Part shown: one piece after another, positions 1 through 11,652 of the stretch | Numbering within the stretch: the first letter of the stretch is position 1 | Layout of the letters: each line of letters begins with the position of its first letter | Source: Heterocephalus glaber | Taxonomy: Eukaryota; Chordata; Mammalia; Rodentia; Bathyergidae | DNA length: 64,000 bases | Assembly: GCF_000247695.1 (NCBI RefSeq) | Contig: NW_004624743.1 | Coordinates: forward strand, 11,064,228-11,128,227 | Reading direction: 5' to 3' | Program-made: the position numbers and the translations under genes | Notes under the pieces: model-generated | Database searches by the model: none | What the model saw: the letters and a program-made list of their open reading frames with translations, nothing else | What the model was told of the DNA's origin: nothing

Positions 1-1850
1 CCAAACTATATTGAACAAGAGTGGTGATAGTGGACATCCTTGTCTTGTTCCTGATTTTAGTGTGAAGGATTTCAGTTTTTGACTATTTAGTATGATATTG
101 GCTGTTGGTTTTTCACAGATGGCTTTTATCAGATTGAAGTAGAGACCATCTATTCCAATTTTTTGTAGGGTTTTTATGATAAATGCATGTTGGATTTTGT
201 CAAATGCTTTTTCTCCATCTATGGAGATAATCATACGGTTTCTGTCCTTGGGTCTATTGATATAGTGTATTACATCGATTGATTTGTGTATGTTATACCA
301 TCCCTGCATCCCTGGGATGAATCCCACTTGGCCAGGGTGTATGATCTTCTAGATGATCTTCTGCACTCTCTTTACCAATATCTTAAGGATTTTTGCATTT
401 ATGTTCATCAGTGAGATTGGCCTATAGTTCTCTTTTTTGTGGTTGGGTCTTTCTCTGCTTTAGGCATCAAGGTGATGCTTGGTTCCAAGAATGAAGTTGG
501 GAGTATTGCTTCCCTTTCAATTTCATTGAAGGGTTTACACAGTAGTGACAGTAGTTCCTCTGTAGATGTGTTGCATAATTCAGCAGTGAAGCCATCAGGA
601 CCTGGGCTTTACTTAGTTGGTAAGATTTTAATTACGTTTTCAATTTCATGGGTTGATATTGGGTTGTTTAGAATATTTAGGTCTTCTTTATTCAACTTTG
701 GTAATTCATGTGTATCTAGGAATCTGTCCATTTCTTCTGTGTCTTCCATTGTATTGGCATATAGGTTCTGGAAGTAGGTATTGAAGATCCTCTGGATTTC
801 TGCTGGGTCCATTGTATTTTCATCCTTTTCATTCCTAATTGCATGGATGTGGGGCTTTTCTTTCCTTTTTCTGATAAGGTTGGCTAATGGTTTGTCAATT
901 GTGTTTATTCTCTTGAAGAATCAACTCTTGGCTTCATTGATTTTTTGTATCATTCTCCTAGTCTCCATTGCATTGATTTCTGCTCTGATTTTTATAATTT
1001 CCTCCCTTGGATGAGCTTTGGGTTTGTCCTGCTCTCCTTTTTGTGGAAGCTTGAGTTTCAGCATCAGGTTGTTTAATTTTGATTGCTCTGTTTTCCTAAT
1101 ATGTGTATTCATGGTATAAATTTCCCTCGTAAGTCTGATTTCATTTTGTCCCATAAATTCCAATATGTTGTATTGTCATTTTCATTTAATTTTAGGAACT
1201 GTCTGATTTCTTCTTCAATTTCCTCTGTGACCCATTGGTTATTCAGAAGTGTGTTGTACAATTTCCATGTGTTTATGTAGTTTTTGCCATTTCTTTTGCT
1301 ATTGATCTCCAATTTCACCGCACTATGGTCTGATAGTATACAGGGAATAATTTCAATTCCTTTGCACTTGTTTAAACATGTTCTCTATTTTGGAGAACCA
1401 CCTGTGTGCAGCTGAAAAAAATGTGTATTCTGATTTTGTGGGGTGGAACACTCTGCAAACATCTGTTAAGTTCATTTGTTCAAGAGTTCGATTGAGTTCT
1501 AGTATTTCATTGCTTTTTTTGTGTGTCTAGTTGATCTATTTGTGACAGTGGGGTATTGAGGTCCCCCACCTCAATTGTATTAGTGCATATATGACTTTTC
1601 ATGTATGTTAGAATTTGTTTTATATAGTTGGGTGCATAAGTGTTTGGTGCATAGATATTTATGATTGTCATCTCTTCCTGTTGGATTGTTCCCTTTAGAA
1701 GGATGTAGTGTCCTTCTTCGTCTCTCTTAATCAGTGTTGCTTTGAAATCCACTTGATCTGCAAAGAGGATAGCTACTCCTGCTTTGTTTTTGTTCCCATC
1801 GCATGGAGTATTGTTTTCCACCCTTTAACTTTCAATCTATTTTGTCATAA
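1..1850 (-). pseudogene. L1 ORF2 relic (endonuclease C-terminal part and first half of reverse transcriptase)
   Basis: ORF2 encodes the endonuclease and reverse transcriptase that copy L1 RNA into the genome by target-primed reverse transcription. In minus-strand order I see the endonuclease stretch KAGVAIL...KRDEEGHYILLKG...NIYAPN...GDLNTPLS at about 1821-1510. The segment around EEMDRFLDTHELPKLN follows at about 812-609. Next is RT motif A ([11 protein letters not shown]) near 235-198, then motif B ([16 protein letters not shown]) at positions 1-60. The FADD active-site motif lies beyond the window edge. Several stops and frameshifts split the frame. The first roughly 70 residues of the endonuclease, which normally carry catalytic Asn and Glu residues, are not recognisable before ORF1 begins. 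Confidence 0.88.
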
Positions 1851-1884
1851 CTTTTTCTTTTTGTTGGATTTTCCCCCTTTACAT

Positions 1885-2900
1885 TTAATTTCTTGTTACG
1901 CCTGATGGATTCATTCTGCTGTGCTTCCTGGGGCAGTGATCCTTGTTTTCTTTTCCTAGGATATTGTTTAAAATTTTTTGGAGTGATGATTTGCTATTCA
2001 TGAAGTTCCTAAAGTGCTCTTTGTTATGAAAGTATCTTATTTGTCCATCAATTTTGAAAGATAGTTTTGCAGGGTACATCAGTCTGGGTTGGAGGCTGTT
2101 TCGCTTTAGGCCTTGCAATATGTCACTCCAAGCTCTTCTTGCAGTCATGGTTTGCGTTGAGAAGTCTGCTGTAATTCTGATGGGCTCTTCTTTGTATGTA
2201 ATTTATTTCTTTTCTCTAACTGCTTATAGAACTTTGTTCTTCTTTTGAGTTTCTGGAATCTTAACAGTTATATGCCTATGTGTAGATTTTTTTTGATCAG
2301 CATTATTTGGAGTCCTATATGCCTCAGTTATCTGTATGACAAGTTCTTTCCCCCTCCTTGGGAAGTTTTCTGCCATTACTTCTTTGAACAGTTTTTTTAA
2401 ATGTCATCTGCACTTTCTCCTGTTTTGTTGTTGATTCCAAACAGTCTTATGTTATTCTTCTTTGCATCATCTAGCAGCTGCTGGACTCATTTCTCATGGT
2501 CCCTTACAATTTTAAAGCAATTTTTCTTTTCCTGTTCACTGATTGCAATCTTATCTTCTGTATCTGAAATTTTGTCCTCATATTGGCTCATTCTGCTGTG
2601 TAGACTTTCAATGGAGTTTTTAATATCTTGAAAGTCTGTTTACATCTGTTTTATGGATACTATTTTTTTCCTATGTTGGGATTCCATCATGTTCTTCAGC
2701 TCCTCTATTTTTTTTTTATTTGTTCCTCTCTAGATTTATGAATCATGTCTTACACTATGGGCACAATCTCTGCTGTTATCTGAGAAATTATTTCTGATTT
2801 CACTTTTTCCAGATCATCTTTTGTTGCCAGTTCAGGGAGTCCAGGTGTTTGAGTATCAAAGTGTTCCATCTCCTTTCCCTTTGGGATTGCTGTAGGTCAT
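1885..2900 (-). pseudogene. L1 ORF1 relic (RNA-binding protein)
   Basis: ORF1 is the nucleic-acid-binding chaperone of the L1 ribonucleoprotein. The clearest part is the C-terminal domain at 2148-1885 (minus), with RRAWSDILQ, QPRLMYPAKLSF and IDGQIRYFHNKE, the usual L1 ORF1 ending. Upstream (2150-2900) the antisense text follows the ORF1 RRM and coiled-coil regions, but frameshifts break it. For example, the plus-strand text gagaagtctgctgtaattct at 2159 is the familiar antisense of ORF1. It lies immediately 5' of the ORF2 relic on the same strand, as expected for L1. Confidence 0.85.
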
Positions 2901-3125
2901 CTGGAAGTCTGAGTTTGAGACTTGTTTACATGTCTTCTCATTTCAATGGGGGGGGGGTGCTGTTGGTGCCTACGTGCTTCACCTCCTCTGCACTGGAGTA
3001 GTGGAATGGGGACCCAGAAGCCCCTACCTCTGGGCTGGGAGTGGTGGATTGGCAGCTCGGTATCCCCTTCCTCTGTGTGGGAGCAGTGGAATGGTTTCCC
3101 AGAAGCCCCTACCTCTGGGCTCTAG
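2900..3125 (-). promoter_or_regulatory. L1 5'UTR fragment with an internal direct repeat
   Basis: This is a GC-rich island in an AT-rich window, directly upstream of the ORF1 relic. A 20-plus-base unit (cccagaagcccctacctctg, then ggct) occurs at about 3014-3037 and again at about 3098-3121, roughly 85 bp apart. The related text agtggaatgg is also repeated, and a G9 run lies at 2949-2957. Repeated monomer-like blocks in a 5'UTR are typical of rodent L1 promoters. Whether this is a true promoter monomer is inference. The L1 appears to end here, and single-copy AT-rich DNA follows. Confidence 0.6.
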
Positions 3126-4135
3126 ACTGACTTTTAATGTATCAATAGTCTGTACTCTGGAATCCTGTTGATGGAATCTATTCTTTTGTTCAGAAACTTA
3201 TCTCTATTGAATGATATCATTACTAATCAAAGATTGAGTGATTTTGTCTGGCAATTCTGTCCAGTTAGGAGAATACTAACAGAATACTTTTTTTAAATGT
3301 ATCATGGAGTTATAGTTGACAGAAATTATTATGTCAGATGAGCTCAGAACTTGAAAAGATAGGAATCTCATCTTACTCACTTTGCCACTTCTTATCCTTT
3401 GCTGAGTGTTTATTAGTAGCTTTTCAGAGGTGTAAGGAATATGTTTGTTAGCAAAATATTTTGATTCCAAGGCTTATCCATCAACATTGTATATAGTACA
3501 ACTTTTATATTTCTATGTTCAGTGACTTAAGTTGGTTACCACAGTCTAGTGGTTAAAGCTTTTAACTCTTCCATTCAAACTGTAATGTTTTTGAACATTT
3601 TCCACATTTTAAATGCAAAGTGCTTCTGTAGCAAGTCATGATACAATGTCTCGGGAGACAGATGAAGCTGCCAGGTTTTTCTTTGAAGCTGAATTAATGC
3701 TTGTGAAGACTGACATCCATGAAGACTAAAGTGCTTCACTTACAGAAAGTAGCTACACCTCAGCAGGGGCAGTCAGGGCTTTTACTATTCTGCTACGCTA
3801 ATACATAACAAAAGATTTGTCAATGTCCCTGTCCCTTTTCATTTCCCACCTCTTTGTTAAAACTCCCCTCAATAATACTATGGTTCAGTCGTTTTAGACT
3901 GAAAATGTATTGGTCTACAAAATCATAAAAATAGTTTCTATTGTACCTATATTTCCCCAAATATACCAGTTGTAAAAGCCTCAAAGGAAATTGGTCAGTG
4001 AGCTCCAGTTGTACATCCTACAGTGACATGGTTTGGGGACCTCTCAGTGAAGGATAAAGGCACAAGCCCAAGGACACACAGACTTATATTTGCTTCTAAG
4101 CCCTCTGAGTAGTAGGAAAACTGAACATTTCCCCT
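3126..4135. other. No gene recognised; single-copy-looking AT-rich DNA
   Basis: Short open frames only. A MIR-like head (agtggttaaagcttttaact) may lie near 3549-3580, but it is too short to call. Confidence 0.5.
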
Positions 4136-4285
4136 CACTGCTTTAAAAATTAATTTGTCCACCAGTAAAATGGGTATAATACTAAGACTGACCTTAGCAG
4201 GTTTGATGTTTTTAAGGACAGCAAATTGAAACTGTTAAAGTACTTTATATAGTGTCTCCCAGCAGTAAATGTTAAATTAATTTTA
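4136..4285 (+). repeat. MIR SINE relic
   Basis: The stretch matches the central and 3' MIR consensus in order. It has a Cys/Thr-rich 'cctcactg', then accagtaaaatgggtataat, then ctga...gcaggtttg, then aaagtactttatatagtg, then cagtaaatgtt. Divergence is high, as expected for this old mammalian family. Confidence 0.6.
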
Positions 4286-6147
4286 ATTTTGTTATCATAA
4301 TCTCACTGGTTTAGCGATTAGTACTCTTGATCATTCCATGTTCATTTGCTTCCAGAAGATGGTCAGAAAAATGATCATTATACCTTAAAAGTCCAATGGG
4401 TAAAATACAATGTAAAGATGCCTAGAGAGAGATAGTTTGATTTGTTCCTGATATAATCTCTCTTTATAATCCATGTCAGCCAAATAATAAGACGTTATGT
4501 GGAGACTACATTCAGAACAGCAAGTACTTGTTGGGTATGCAAGGGCCCTTCGAGGGAGCTGCCATTTGTAGGGGTGAGGTTCATCTGTTCTCAAGATTTC
4601 CTTATTCTGGCAGCAGTTTCAAGGGCACTTACAGAACATATTGATGCTTTCATTTGTGTTGTATTTCTTTTTAATGATCACCTTCTTTCTTTATGTTAAG
4701 AATTTTTGTATGGTTGTGGTCCAGTTTTTAAACTGATACATAATGTTGATTTTCAAGTTTAATTATCAATAGATAACATTATTTCCATGATTTCTAAATT
4801 ATTTGGGAAAGTAGGCATATTCAGGTCTAGAATGCCTGCAAGTTTTAAGTGTGTGTTATTTCTAGAATAGTATCTTAAAAATGAGTTATTTCTATTGATG
4901 TGTCTTTGTTGCTTTGTTTTCTCACTCTTTTTTCTTCTCATAATGTTAATAATTGAATTGCCAAAATATATACATAATTTCATTGTGTGGTATTGACTAT
5001 AAATACCTCTCCTTTGAGAAACAAATTCTAAGTCTTTTCAAATGGGTTCAATTAATGTCAGTTCTGCTTACAATTAAAGATAAATATAAAGAAGCAAAGA
5101 AAATAATGCAAAATAATTTAATTCTTGGAGATCAACCATTTGATATTATTATAGATAAAAATGTATAATGTATGTGAAAATATTCAGAATCATGAAAGTT
5201 GTGAACATTATTATCATGATTAGTAAGATAATATCATTTTTGTCATTGCTTTCTTTTGGCACATTTTAATTCTAAATTTGTAATCTTAAAAGACCTATTA
5301 TTGCATGTAAATTAATGCTATATATCACTGTTTATATGCCATTTAAATCTGTTATATAATATTATTTACTATATCTTCACTATATTGTAGTATCATTTTA
5401 ATATCTCAATAATGGAAGAAAAAATGTTAGACCTAAATTTTTTTTATCTTTTTCAAATGTTCCTCCTAATAGTGTAATTGGGTATTTTTCATAGTAAAAT
5501 TTATTTTTATTTCTTGAAAATTAGGTACATGGGTTATTTGTATTAAAATGTTAAAAAAAAGTCCTATAATCGAGTCACTGTGCAATTACTTAAATGAAGG
5601 TATACATGAGTCAATAAAAACTAAGTTAAATAGTTCCCATGAATAATTTTCTCAGAGTATGGCCAACTGGAATTGACCATTATGAATGATTTATTTTATT
5701 CATCTTTTGTGGTCTGTGCTCATTATACAATTTTATAGATTAGTCATTTAGTATATTCAGCATGGTTACTAAATTATCACAAATTATTTTAAAGTCGTAA
5801 ATTTTTGGAGATGTAAAGATGATGAACTTCAGAAGCTTTCAATAACCTCTGCAATGAGCAAATGCTAACAATGTTCTCACTGCAAGAATCCATGAGGCTT
5901 TTAGAAGCACTATTAGGTCTTTCCAGGGAAACTAGGCCCAGCAGGTGGTAAAGGAGTAGGCATCTTAAGTACTGATGGGATTGTACTATGGACCCGGAAG
6001 TGCTCTACATATGTGGGATGCAAGGAAAGAAAAACAATTATATTACTTCTATGTTCAGGTAGCATGGTACTTCCACTTAACAATTTGTAGGTGATAATAA
6101 AGAAAGTATCAAGTATAAAACAACAGAATAATCTTCATTGATCAAAA
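4286..6147. other. No gene recognised; AT-rich single-copy-looking DNA
   Basis: Very AT-rich with many short A/T runs. No SINE, LTR or coding match was found on either strand. The small open frames (for example 4953-5168, plus) show no codon bias and no family I know. Confidence 0.5.
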
Positions 6148-6157
6148 ATACATTGTG

Positions 6158-6778
6158 TTTCAAATTATCAATTATTCATTTTAATCCTTATTTACACTTT
6201 CAGTTTCTCACACTAGAGAGACTACTGGGGATTTGTACGTGTCCTATTTATTTCACTTAAGAGTATGGCCTCAATATGCACCCATTTAGCTATAAATGTC
6301 TCTAGTTTCTTGTTCTTTATGGCTGAGTAGTACTCCATTTTATAAAAAAACCCCACATCTTCTTTATCCAGTTTCCAGTTGATTGGCACTTGGGCTGTTT
6401 CCAAGCTTTAGCTATTACAAACTGTGCTGCTATAAACATGGGTGCACATATATCACTGTAGTATGATCCTTTTAATTCTTGATAATTTGAAATAGAAAGA
6501 GAAGATCCAAAGGGGTAGGGGAAATGGAAGGAGAAGGGTAAAGGAAAGAAGGGAAAGGAAAAATTACTAGAAAAGAAAAAAAAAATGGAAACAAAATCTA
6601 TGTAAATAGGGAAGGGTGGAGGGGGGAAAGGGTGCACAGGTAATGGGGAAAAAATAAGAACCAAGATACATCATGTACAGGTACAAGCAGCCAATGAGAA
6701 ATGTAAATGTACTGCATATCTAAAATGTACCAATAAAAGAATTTAAGCAAAAACATATATATATATATATGTACATAC
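6158..6778 (+). mobile_element. 5'-inverted L1 3' end (twin-primed insertion)
   Basis: Positions 6158-6480 read as antisense L1 (3'UTR start and the end of ORF2, the same text as 44890-45225). Positions 6481-6745 read as the sense L1 3'UTR (polypurine tract, then aatgtaccaataaaagaatt), followed by an A-rich and (TA)n tail. The inversion junction carries a 12-bp inverted repeat: tttcaaattatc at 6158-6169 and gataatttgaaa at 6481-6492. Flanks atacattgtg (6148-6157) and atatattgtg (6779-6788) match at 9 of 10 bases and fit a target-site duplication. This is the classic product of twin priming during L1 retrotransposition. Confidence 0.82.
6755..6770. repeat. (TA)n microsatellite in the L1 tail
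   Basis: A short pure run of alternating A and T directly after the L1 3' end, probably grown from its A-rich tail. Confidence 0.8.
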
Positions 6779-6789
6779 ATATATTGTGA

Positions 6790-7650
6790 CTACTGCTCAT
6801 GTCCTGGGCTTGTGCAAGAAAATGGGGACCCAAAAGAGAAGGATGTGAGCTCTACTCTCATGTTAGAGCTATGGGATTGGACAGTGTAAGCTTGGAAAGG
6901 AGCAGTAGGTCTCAACTCATGAATGACCAAGACAGCTTAGGAATTTAGATTTATGTGCAAAGCCATATAGTTTAAGAGTACATGAATTTCCCTTTAAAAT
7001 AAATGATTTTATTCTAAAGATTGCAAACTTAGAGAAGGCAGAGGCATATCTCTTTTTGCACCAATTTAACTCAGTCACCATTTTGCAACCACCCTGGCAT
7101 AATGTAGATTGAAAAATATAAATCCTGATGCTGAGATCTTGGAGAAAAAGTGCCAGATTCTGTCTTAGAAGAGTCAAAGAAGTAAAAATCTGCTATTTTG
7201 CTTTTATTTATTGGTTTAACATATGTTAGGCATTCTTATTTTTCCATTAAAATATCTCTAGTTAAAACTACTTATAAAATATATTATGCCTTTACACATA
7301 ATATATCTCATATATACAGTATAAAATTTGTATTGCAGAAAAGAACCTGGTGTTTGAGAGGAAATAGAGAAATGAATTTAGAGGATATAAAACTAGCTCA
7401 GAGAGAAAGTCACTATAATCTGTAAAAAGATGTGAGAATTTTGAGAAAGAGGGCATTTAAAGTTTTGAAGTAGAAATTACAGTATTATTTGAGTATGTGT
7501 GGTTAAGATGATAAGATTTCTTTTGTTGATGTCTAGGTGAAATAATTATGATATCATTTTACCCCTGAGGCACAAATTATAGAGCAAGACCTTAATGAGT
7601 ATTTATGCCTCAATTTTCCATCACTCTACACAGGAAATAAAAAGGACTTG
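6790..7650. other. No gene recognised
   Basis: AT-rich sequence without a recognisable repeat family. The open frames at 6917-7177 (minus) and 7198-7425 (plus) look fortuitous. Confidence 0.45.
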
Positions 7651-7654
7651 ATAT

Positions 7655-8290
7655 AAGATTGACTTAAGCAGAGTGGGAATGCTATCATGAAGCAGGGGAC
7701 AGTTGTGTCTGGAAACTGTGCCAGGAATCTGGGCATGTCCCACTGAATCAGTGCCTTGGCTATATCCTGAAGTCAGTCAGGCCCAGGGGGAAGGGTCAGG
7801 AGGTGTTTGAGATGGTCCTTTGAGGGGTCCTCAAGGACTGCAAGAATAGGCAAGGTTTTATCCTCAAAGTTCCCAAAGTCTTCCTTCCTAGAAACTTTTC
7901 CCTCTCAGGGGTAGATAAATCTATCCACCCTACCAAATGTACTCCCTAAAACTCTGTGATGGAGGAACCCCTTTTTAGTTCTCTCTAACCCAGAACTGCA
8001 TCGAGTTTTCCAAAACCTTGTGATGGTGGTTGTGTTCTCTCTCCCTCCCAGTCCTCTGGAAACCTACCTCTGATACCCTCCTTTCTTGAACAAAATCTTT
8101 TTTCTTGTTTCCATGGCTTATTGGTGGCACTCAAGTTCCTTTTACATTCTTCAAAGACCATGAAATATAGACCCGGCCTGGATGCCCGTCTGGCACACAG
8201 CAGAGTTTCTGGGGATCTGGAGAACACAATTCAGTCTCCAGTCTGTGTTTTTTTCTGCTTTCAGCAGAGGCCTCCTGTCCAACTCTGTAT
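7655..8290. other. GC-richer block, possibly an unplaced LTR
   Basis: This block is clearly richer in C and G than its surroundings. It contains text of the kind seen in retroviral LTR U5 regions: a pyrimidine-rich run near 8040-8110, then gacccggcctggatgcccgt at 8170-8189. I cannot fix TG...CA ends or a target-site duplication, so the LTR reading is weak. It abuts a MaLR-type LTR on its right. Confidence 0.25.
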
Positions 8291-8292
8291 CC

Positions 8293-8768
8293 TGTGTGTC
8301 TTGGTTGCTTTATTCATTGCTGGAACAAAATACCCAACACTCAAGGTTAAATGTAGAAAGGTTTATTTTGGTTCACAGTTTGTAGAGGTTTTATAGTTTT
8401 CTGGCTCCAAGGCAGGGTGGCATGGCAAAGGGAAACACAAAGGAGAAACAGTTCATGGTGGGCAGAAGGCAGCAAAGCAGTAAACTAGTGAATCAGTGAA
8501 AAAGCAAGCAGCAAGAGGTGACAGCAGCCCTTTGTCAAGTCCCTTATATTATACCCACACTACACATCCTTAGGGCAGGTAGCATTCATACGTAGAGTGG
8601 GATTTCCTTTTATCCACACTAAGAACTGTGCCAAACCAATCAGTAGGCTAATTTAGTAATCACACATCTTTAATCCCAGCAGCACAAACCCTAGATCCAA
8701 TCACCTCTTTAAAGCCACACCTATGGCTGCATGAGCCTTTGAGGGGACATCTAGACATGAGCCATACA
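8293..8768 (-). mobile_element. MaLR-type (ERVL-like) solo LTR, minus strand
   Basis: On the minus strand the element opens TGTATGGCTCATGTCTAGAT and continues with ccctcaaaggctcatg, as MST/THE-like LTRs do. On the plus strand its far end reads cattgctggaacaaaatacc followed by ggtttattttggttcacagt, the familiar antisense 3' part of these LTRs. No internal retroviral coding sequence adjoins it, so it is a solo LTR. The 13.9-kb copy shares the same motifs and is probably the same subfamily. Confidence 0.75.
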
Positions 8769-9690
8769 CTGCTTGGTGAAGGGCACAGCCTTCAAAAAGC
8801 AAACAACCTCTTTGTCTTTTGAGTCCAAATTTCCATGAGTACATAGTGGAGAACTCTAACAAATCAAAAGTGTCTAACTGGAGGGAGGCCCAGAAGACAT
8901 GAATGATCTAAGGATATGCTTTTTTTTTCATTCTCTCTGATGCATTTTTATTTGTCACCCTTTAGAATTGGCAGATCTGGCACTAGGACAGTAGGAAGCC
9001 ACTGGATTTCAATATCTGAGTCTCCATTTATAGAGACTATGAGGATGAGGCTCCAATCCACTATAATGTATAGCATTGGTCATTACATAGCATCCCTGCC
9101 AAACGTGAATGTTAAGAAAAGAAATGGTGCTTAAAAACTTCTCTCTCTAGAAAGTGGGCATAATATAGGCTAATTGAAGTACATATTTCAAGGAAAATTG
9201 GGACACAGTTTCTTGGTGGAACAATAGAATACTCCTACCTGTTTAATGTGCAGAGTGTACCTTTTCTGGAAATGTGTCATGGTGAATGAGAAATCTAAGG
9301 CAGAAATTTCACACTTAAGAGAAAAATGTATGATGAAAATTTCAGTGAAACTCAACAAATTATCAAAATTCAACAGCATCTATTTGAGAATGTAAATGAA
9401 ATAGTGGTCATCTGGTGATAAATAATTATTTAACAACTAAAAATATAAATTTGATGTCATATTTTTAAGATGGGAAATTTAAAAATACTATACACCTAAC
9501 AATGTAAGAATTACATGTGCCAAACATAAAGAGATAATCTAACTCATATTTTTGTACTTAATCTTCTACAGGCAGCTGAATTTAGAGAAAATTTATAAGT
9601 GAAAGTAAGTGAAAATTTGTGGTGCCTTCTATTTCAGTTAATTTGTTTGACATAATTTTATTAAATGGTGCCAATAAATATGTGATGTGT
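8769..9690. other. No gene recognised
   Basis: AT-rich sequence with no repeat family recognised. Confidence 0.45.
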
Positions 9691-10114
9691 GCATTAATTT
9701 GCTAAGGCTGCTATAAAAAATACTAGAAACTGAGTGTCTTAGACAGTAGAAATTGACCATTCTATAGTCTGGCAGCCCAATGTCTGAATTACAGATGTCA
9801 AAGGGCTGTATTTCCTTTGCTAGCAGTTGGTAAGAAACTGGTCCAAAACTCTTTCCTAGCTTTTAGTTAGTTCATTGACTAGTGGTGCAGTAGTTCCATT
9901 CTTCATGTGGTTCTCCCTGTGTTTGTGACCAATTTTCCCACCTTTATAAGGTTCCCAGCCATACTGGATTAGGGGTCCACTTTACTCCAGTAAAACCTCA
10001 TTTCCATGCAAGTAATTATTCCTGCAATGACCCTGTCTCTAAACAACATCACATTCTGAGATATTAATGGTTAGAACACCTGAATTGGGGATGCATGATT
10101 CAACCCACAGCAAT
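9691..10114 (-). mobile_element. MaLR-type LTR relic, minus strand
   Basis: The plus strand starts cattaatttgctaaggctgc then tataaaaaatactagaaact, and ends atgcatgattcaacccacag. These are the antisense 3' and 5' parts of MST/MLT-type LTRs. It is more diverged than the LTRs at 8.3 and 13.9 kb. No internal region is attached. Confidence 0.72.
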
Positions 10115-11478
10115 ATGATTATGAATCTTTTCATCTAGTGACTCTCTTGAGTACAACAAAACATTTATTTTTATGCAATAAGAAATGTCTTGAATAGTTT
10201 ATGTAGAGTAGACACAATTATTAAGCACAACTGCAGCAGATGGTTTATTTTCACTGTTTGCTATTGAAGTTGGTCTGCTTATGAAAATAAAATGGATGGT
10301 AGTGCAGTTTTGAATATAGCCCACTTTCTCATATTACTCACCAGAAATCCAGAATCAATTTTTTTAGGGAAGAGGGCAAAATACGAAAAATGGAAAAAGC
10401 CACGGGCATTATGACTATCATAATCAATAGTCCATGACATAAGTCAATGGGCTCAAAGTCTTGCTTGGTAAATGCAATAGTCTCGTGTGCTACAGGGAAG
10501 TCAAGCAATGGGGCTGGCATTGGACACTGAAAGATACTTTGAACCAATGAAAGACAACAACTTGCTAATATTGTTTGAGAAAAATTTTGTGTCTCAGCTT
10601 ACTAGAAAAGATTGGATCTAAAACTTGGCTTTTTTTGTTGGCAGTAGAACTCATCTGAATAAACACTTTGAATAATTCTGTGTGAATGCATTCAAAAGTA
10701 GTTACACAAATATGTACTTTAATTCATTTGAAAAGGCATATCATGTCCAAATTTCCTACACTGAAATTGGATTCCAGAAAAGAAAATGATGTCCTGAATT
10801 ACTTTTCAAAAACCAAGGCTTTAAAAGTGAACTCCAGTATATGTGTATATATATTTCCCTTTATATCAGCCTTGGAAAATGGACAGTTTTCTTTTATGGT
10901 TAAAGAGGACTGGACTTGGTTGCACATCAGAGTGAAATATAACTTATGATAAGGAGATGGATTCAGTTTTTATGTTATATTATTTTTATTTGAAACTGTG
11001 ACAATCTGATTAAAATGACTTATATGTTATGCCTTTATGTATTATCCTAATTAAATAAATTTTGATCATCAGGAATTATTATGCTTAGCTATATATCATT
11101 TTATTATGTTTTCTATTTCACAATAAAACTTTTCTACATGTCACAGGATGTCTTAAAACACAGCACCATTACTCAAGTTTGATTTAAATTGTGTACCAGA
11201 CTATAGTAAATTGTGACTATTTCTAAAATTAACATAGTCAAATTATAAATATTTCAGTATAAGTAATAAACAATGCAATAAATAAATATTTTTGATTCTA
11301 ATGAATATTCATTGTAAATACCAAATTTTTGCCTTATTAAACAGTATTCATTCATTTCATACTGCCAATCATTGTTTTGGGCACATATAGAATATTGTTA
11401 TTTTACCATCAAGAAGGTCAGGTTCAAGATTACTTTCTTAGACCACTGTGTCGTGGTGGTGAACTCTTGTTTAACTCT
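10115..11478. other. No gene recognised
   Basis: AT-rich DNA. The plus-strand open frame 10686-10949 and the minus-strand frame 10338-10547 have no recognisable family and no pattern of codon use that sets them apart. Confidence 0.45.
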
Positions 11479-11479
11479 G

Positions 11480-11652
11480 TTCAATAGGACTTTATGTGGT
11501 GTCATTATGGTAGACAGTAGCCACATATAACTGTTGACCACTTGAAATGAGGGTAAGATGCTTTAAACTGAATGCTTTAAATTTTATTAAATTTAAATAG
11601 CTAAATGCAGTAAATGGCTACAGAAACAGCACATTTCTGAACACTTGTATTT
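11480..11652 (+). mobile_element. MER5-like hAT-Charlie MITE relic
   Basis: The text ttcaataggac, agtagccacatataactgtt, ccacttgaaatgagg, an AT-rich core, then taaatggctacagaaacagc follows MER5A/B, a short non-autonomous hAT transposon. The element is old and diverged. Its ends and 8-bp target duplication are not clear. Confidence 0.6.

Larger units (their letters stand above)
1..3125 (-). mobile_element. L1 (LINE-1) retrotransposon, 5' half, minus strand, cut by the window edge
   Basis: Read on the minus strand, the order is 5'UTR (about 3125-2900), ORF1 (about 2900-1885) and ORF2 (about 1850-1), continuing off the window at position 1. Protein-level matches to L1 ORF1 and ORF2 are strong through most of this stretch. 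Stops and frameshifts break the frames, so the copy is dead. It keeps 5'UTR and ORF1 sequence, so it was once close to full length, unlike the short 3' fragments elsewhere in the window. Part of the ORF2 N-terminus appears to be missing near 1850-1885. The subfamily is not determined. Confidence 0.9.

Noticed and set aside
3535..3590. MIR head-like text
   Set aside because: Only about 40 bases resemble the consensus, too little to call.
6317..6664. 115-codon minus-strand frame rich in Phe and Pro
   Set aside because: It is the antisense of the L1 polypurine 3'UTR tract plus inverted ORF2 sequence, not a gene.
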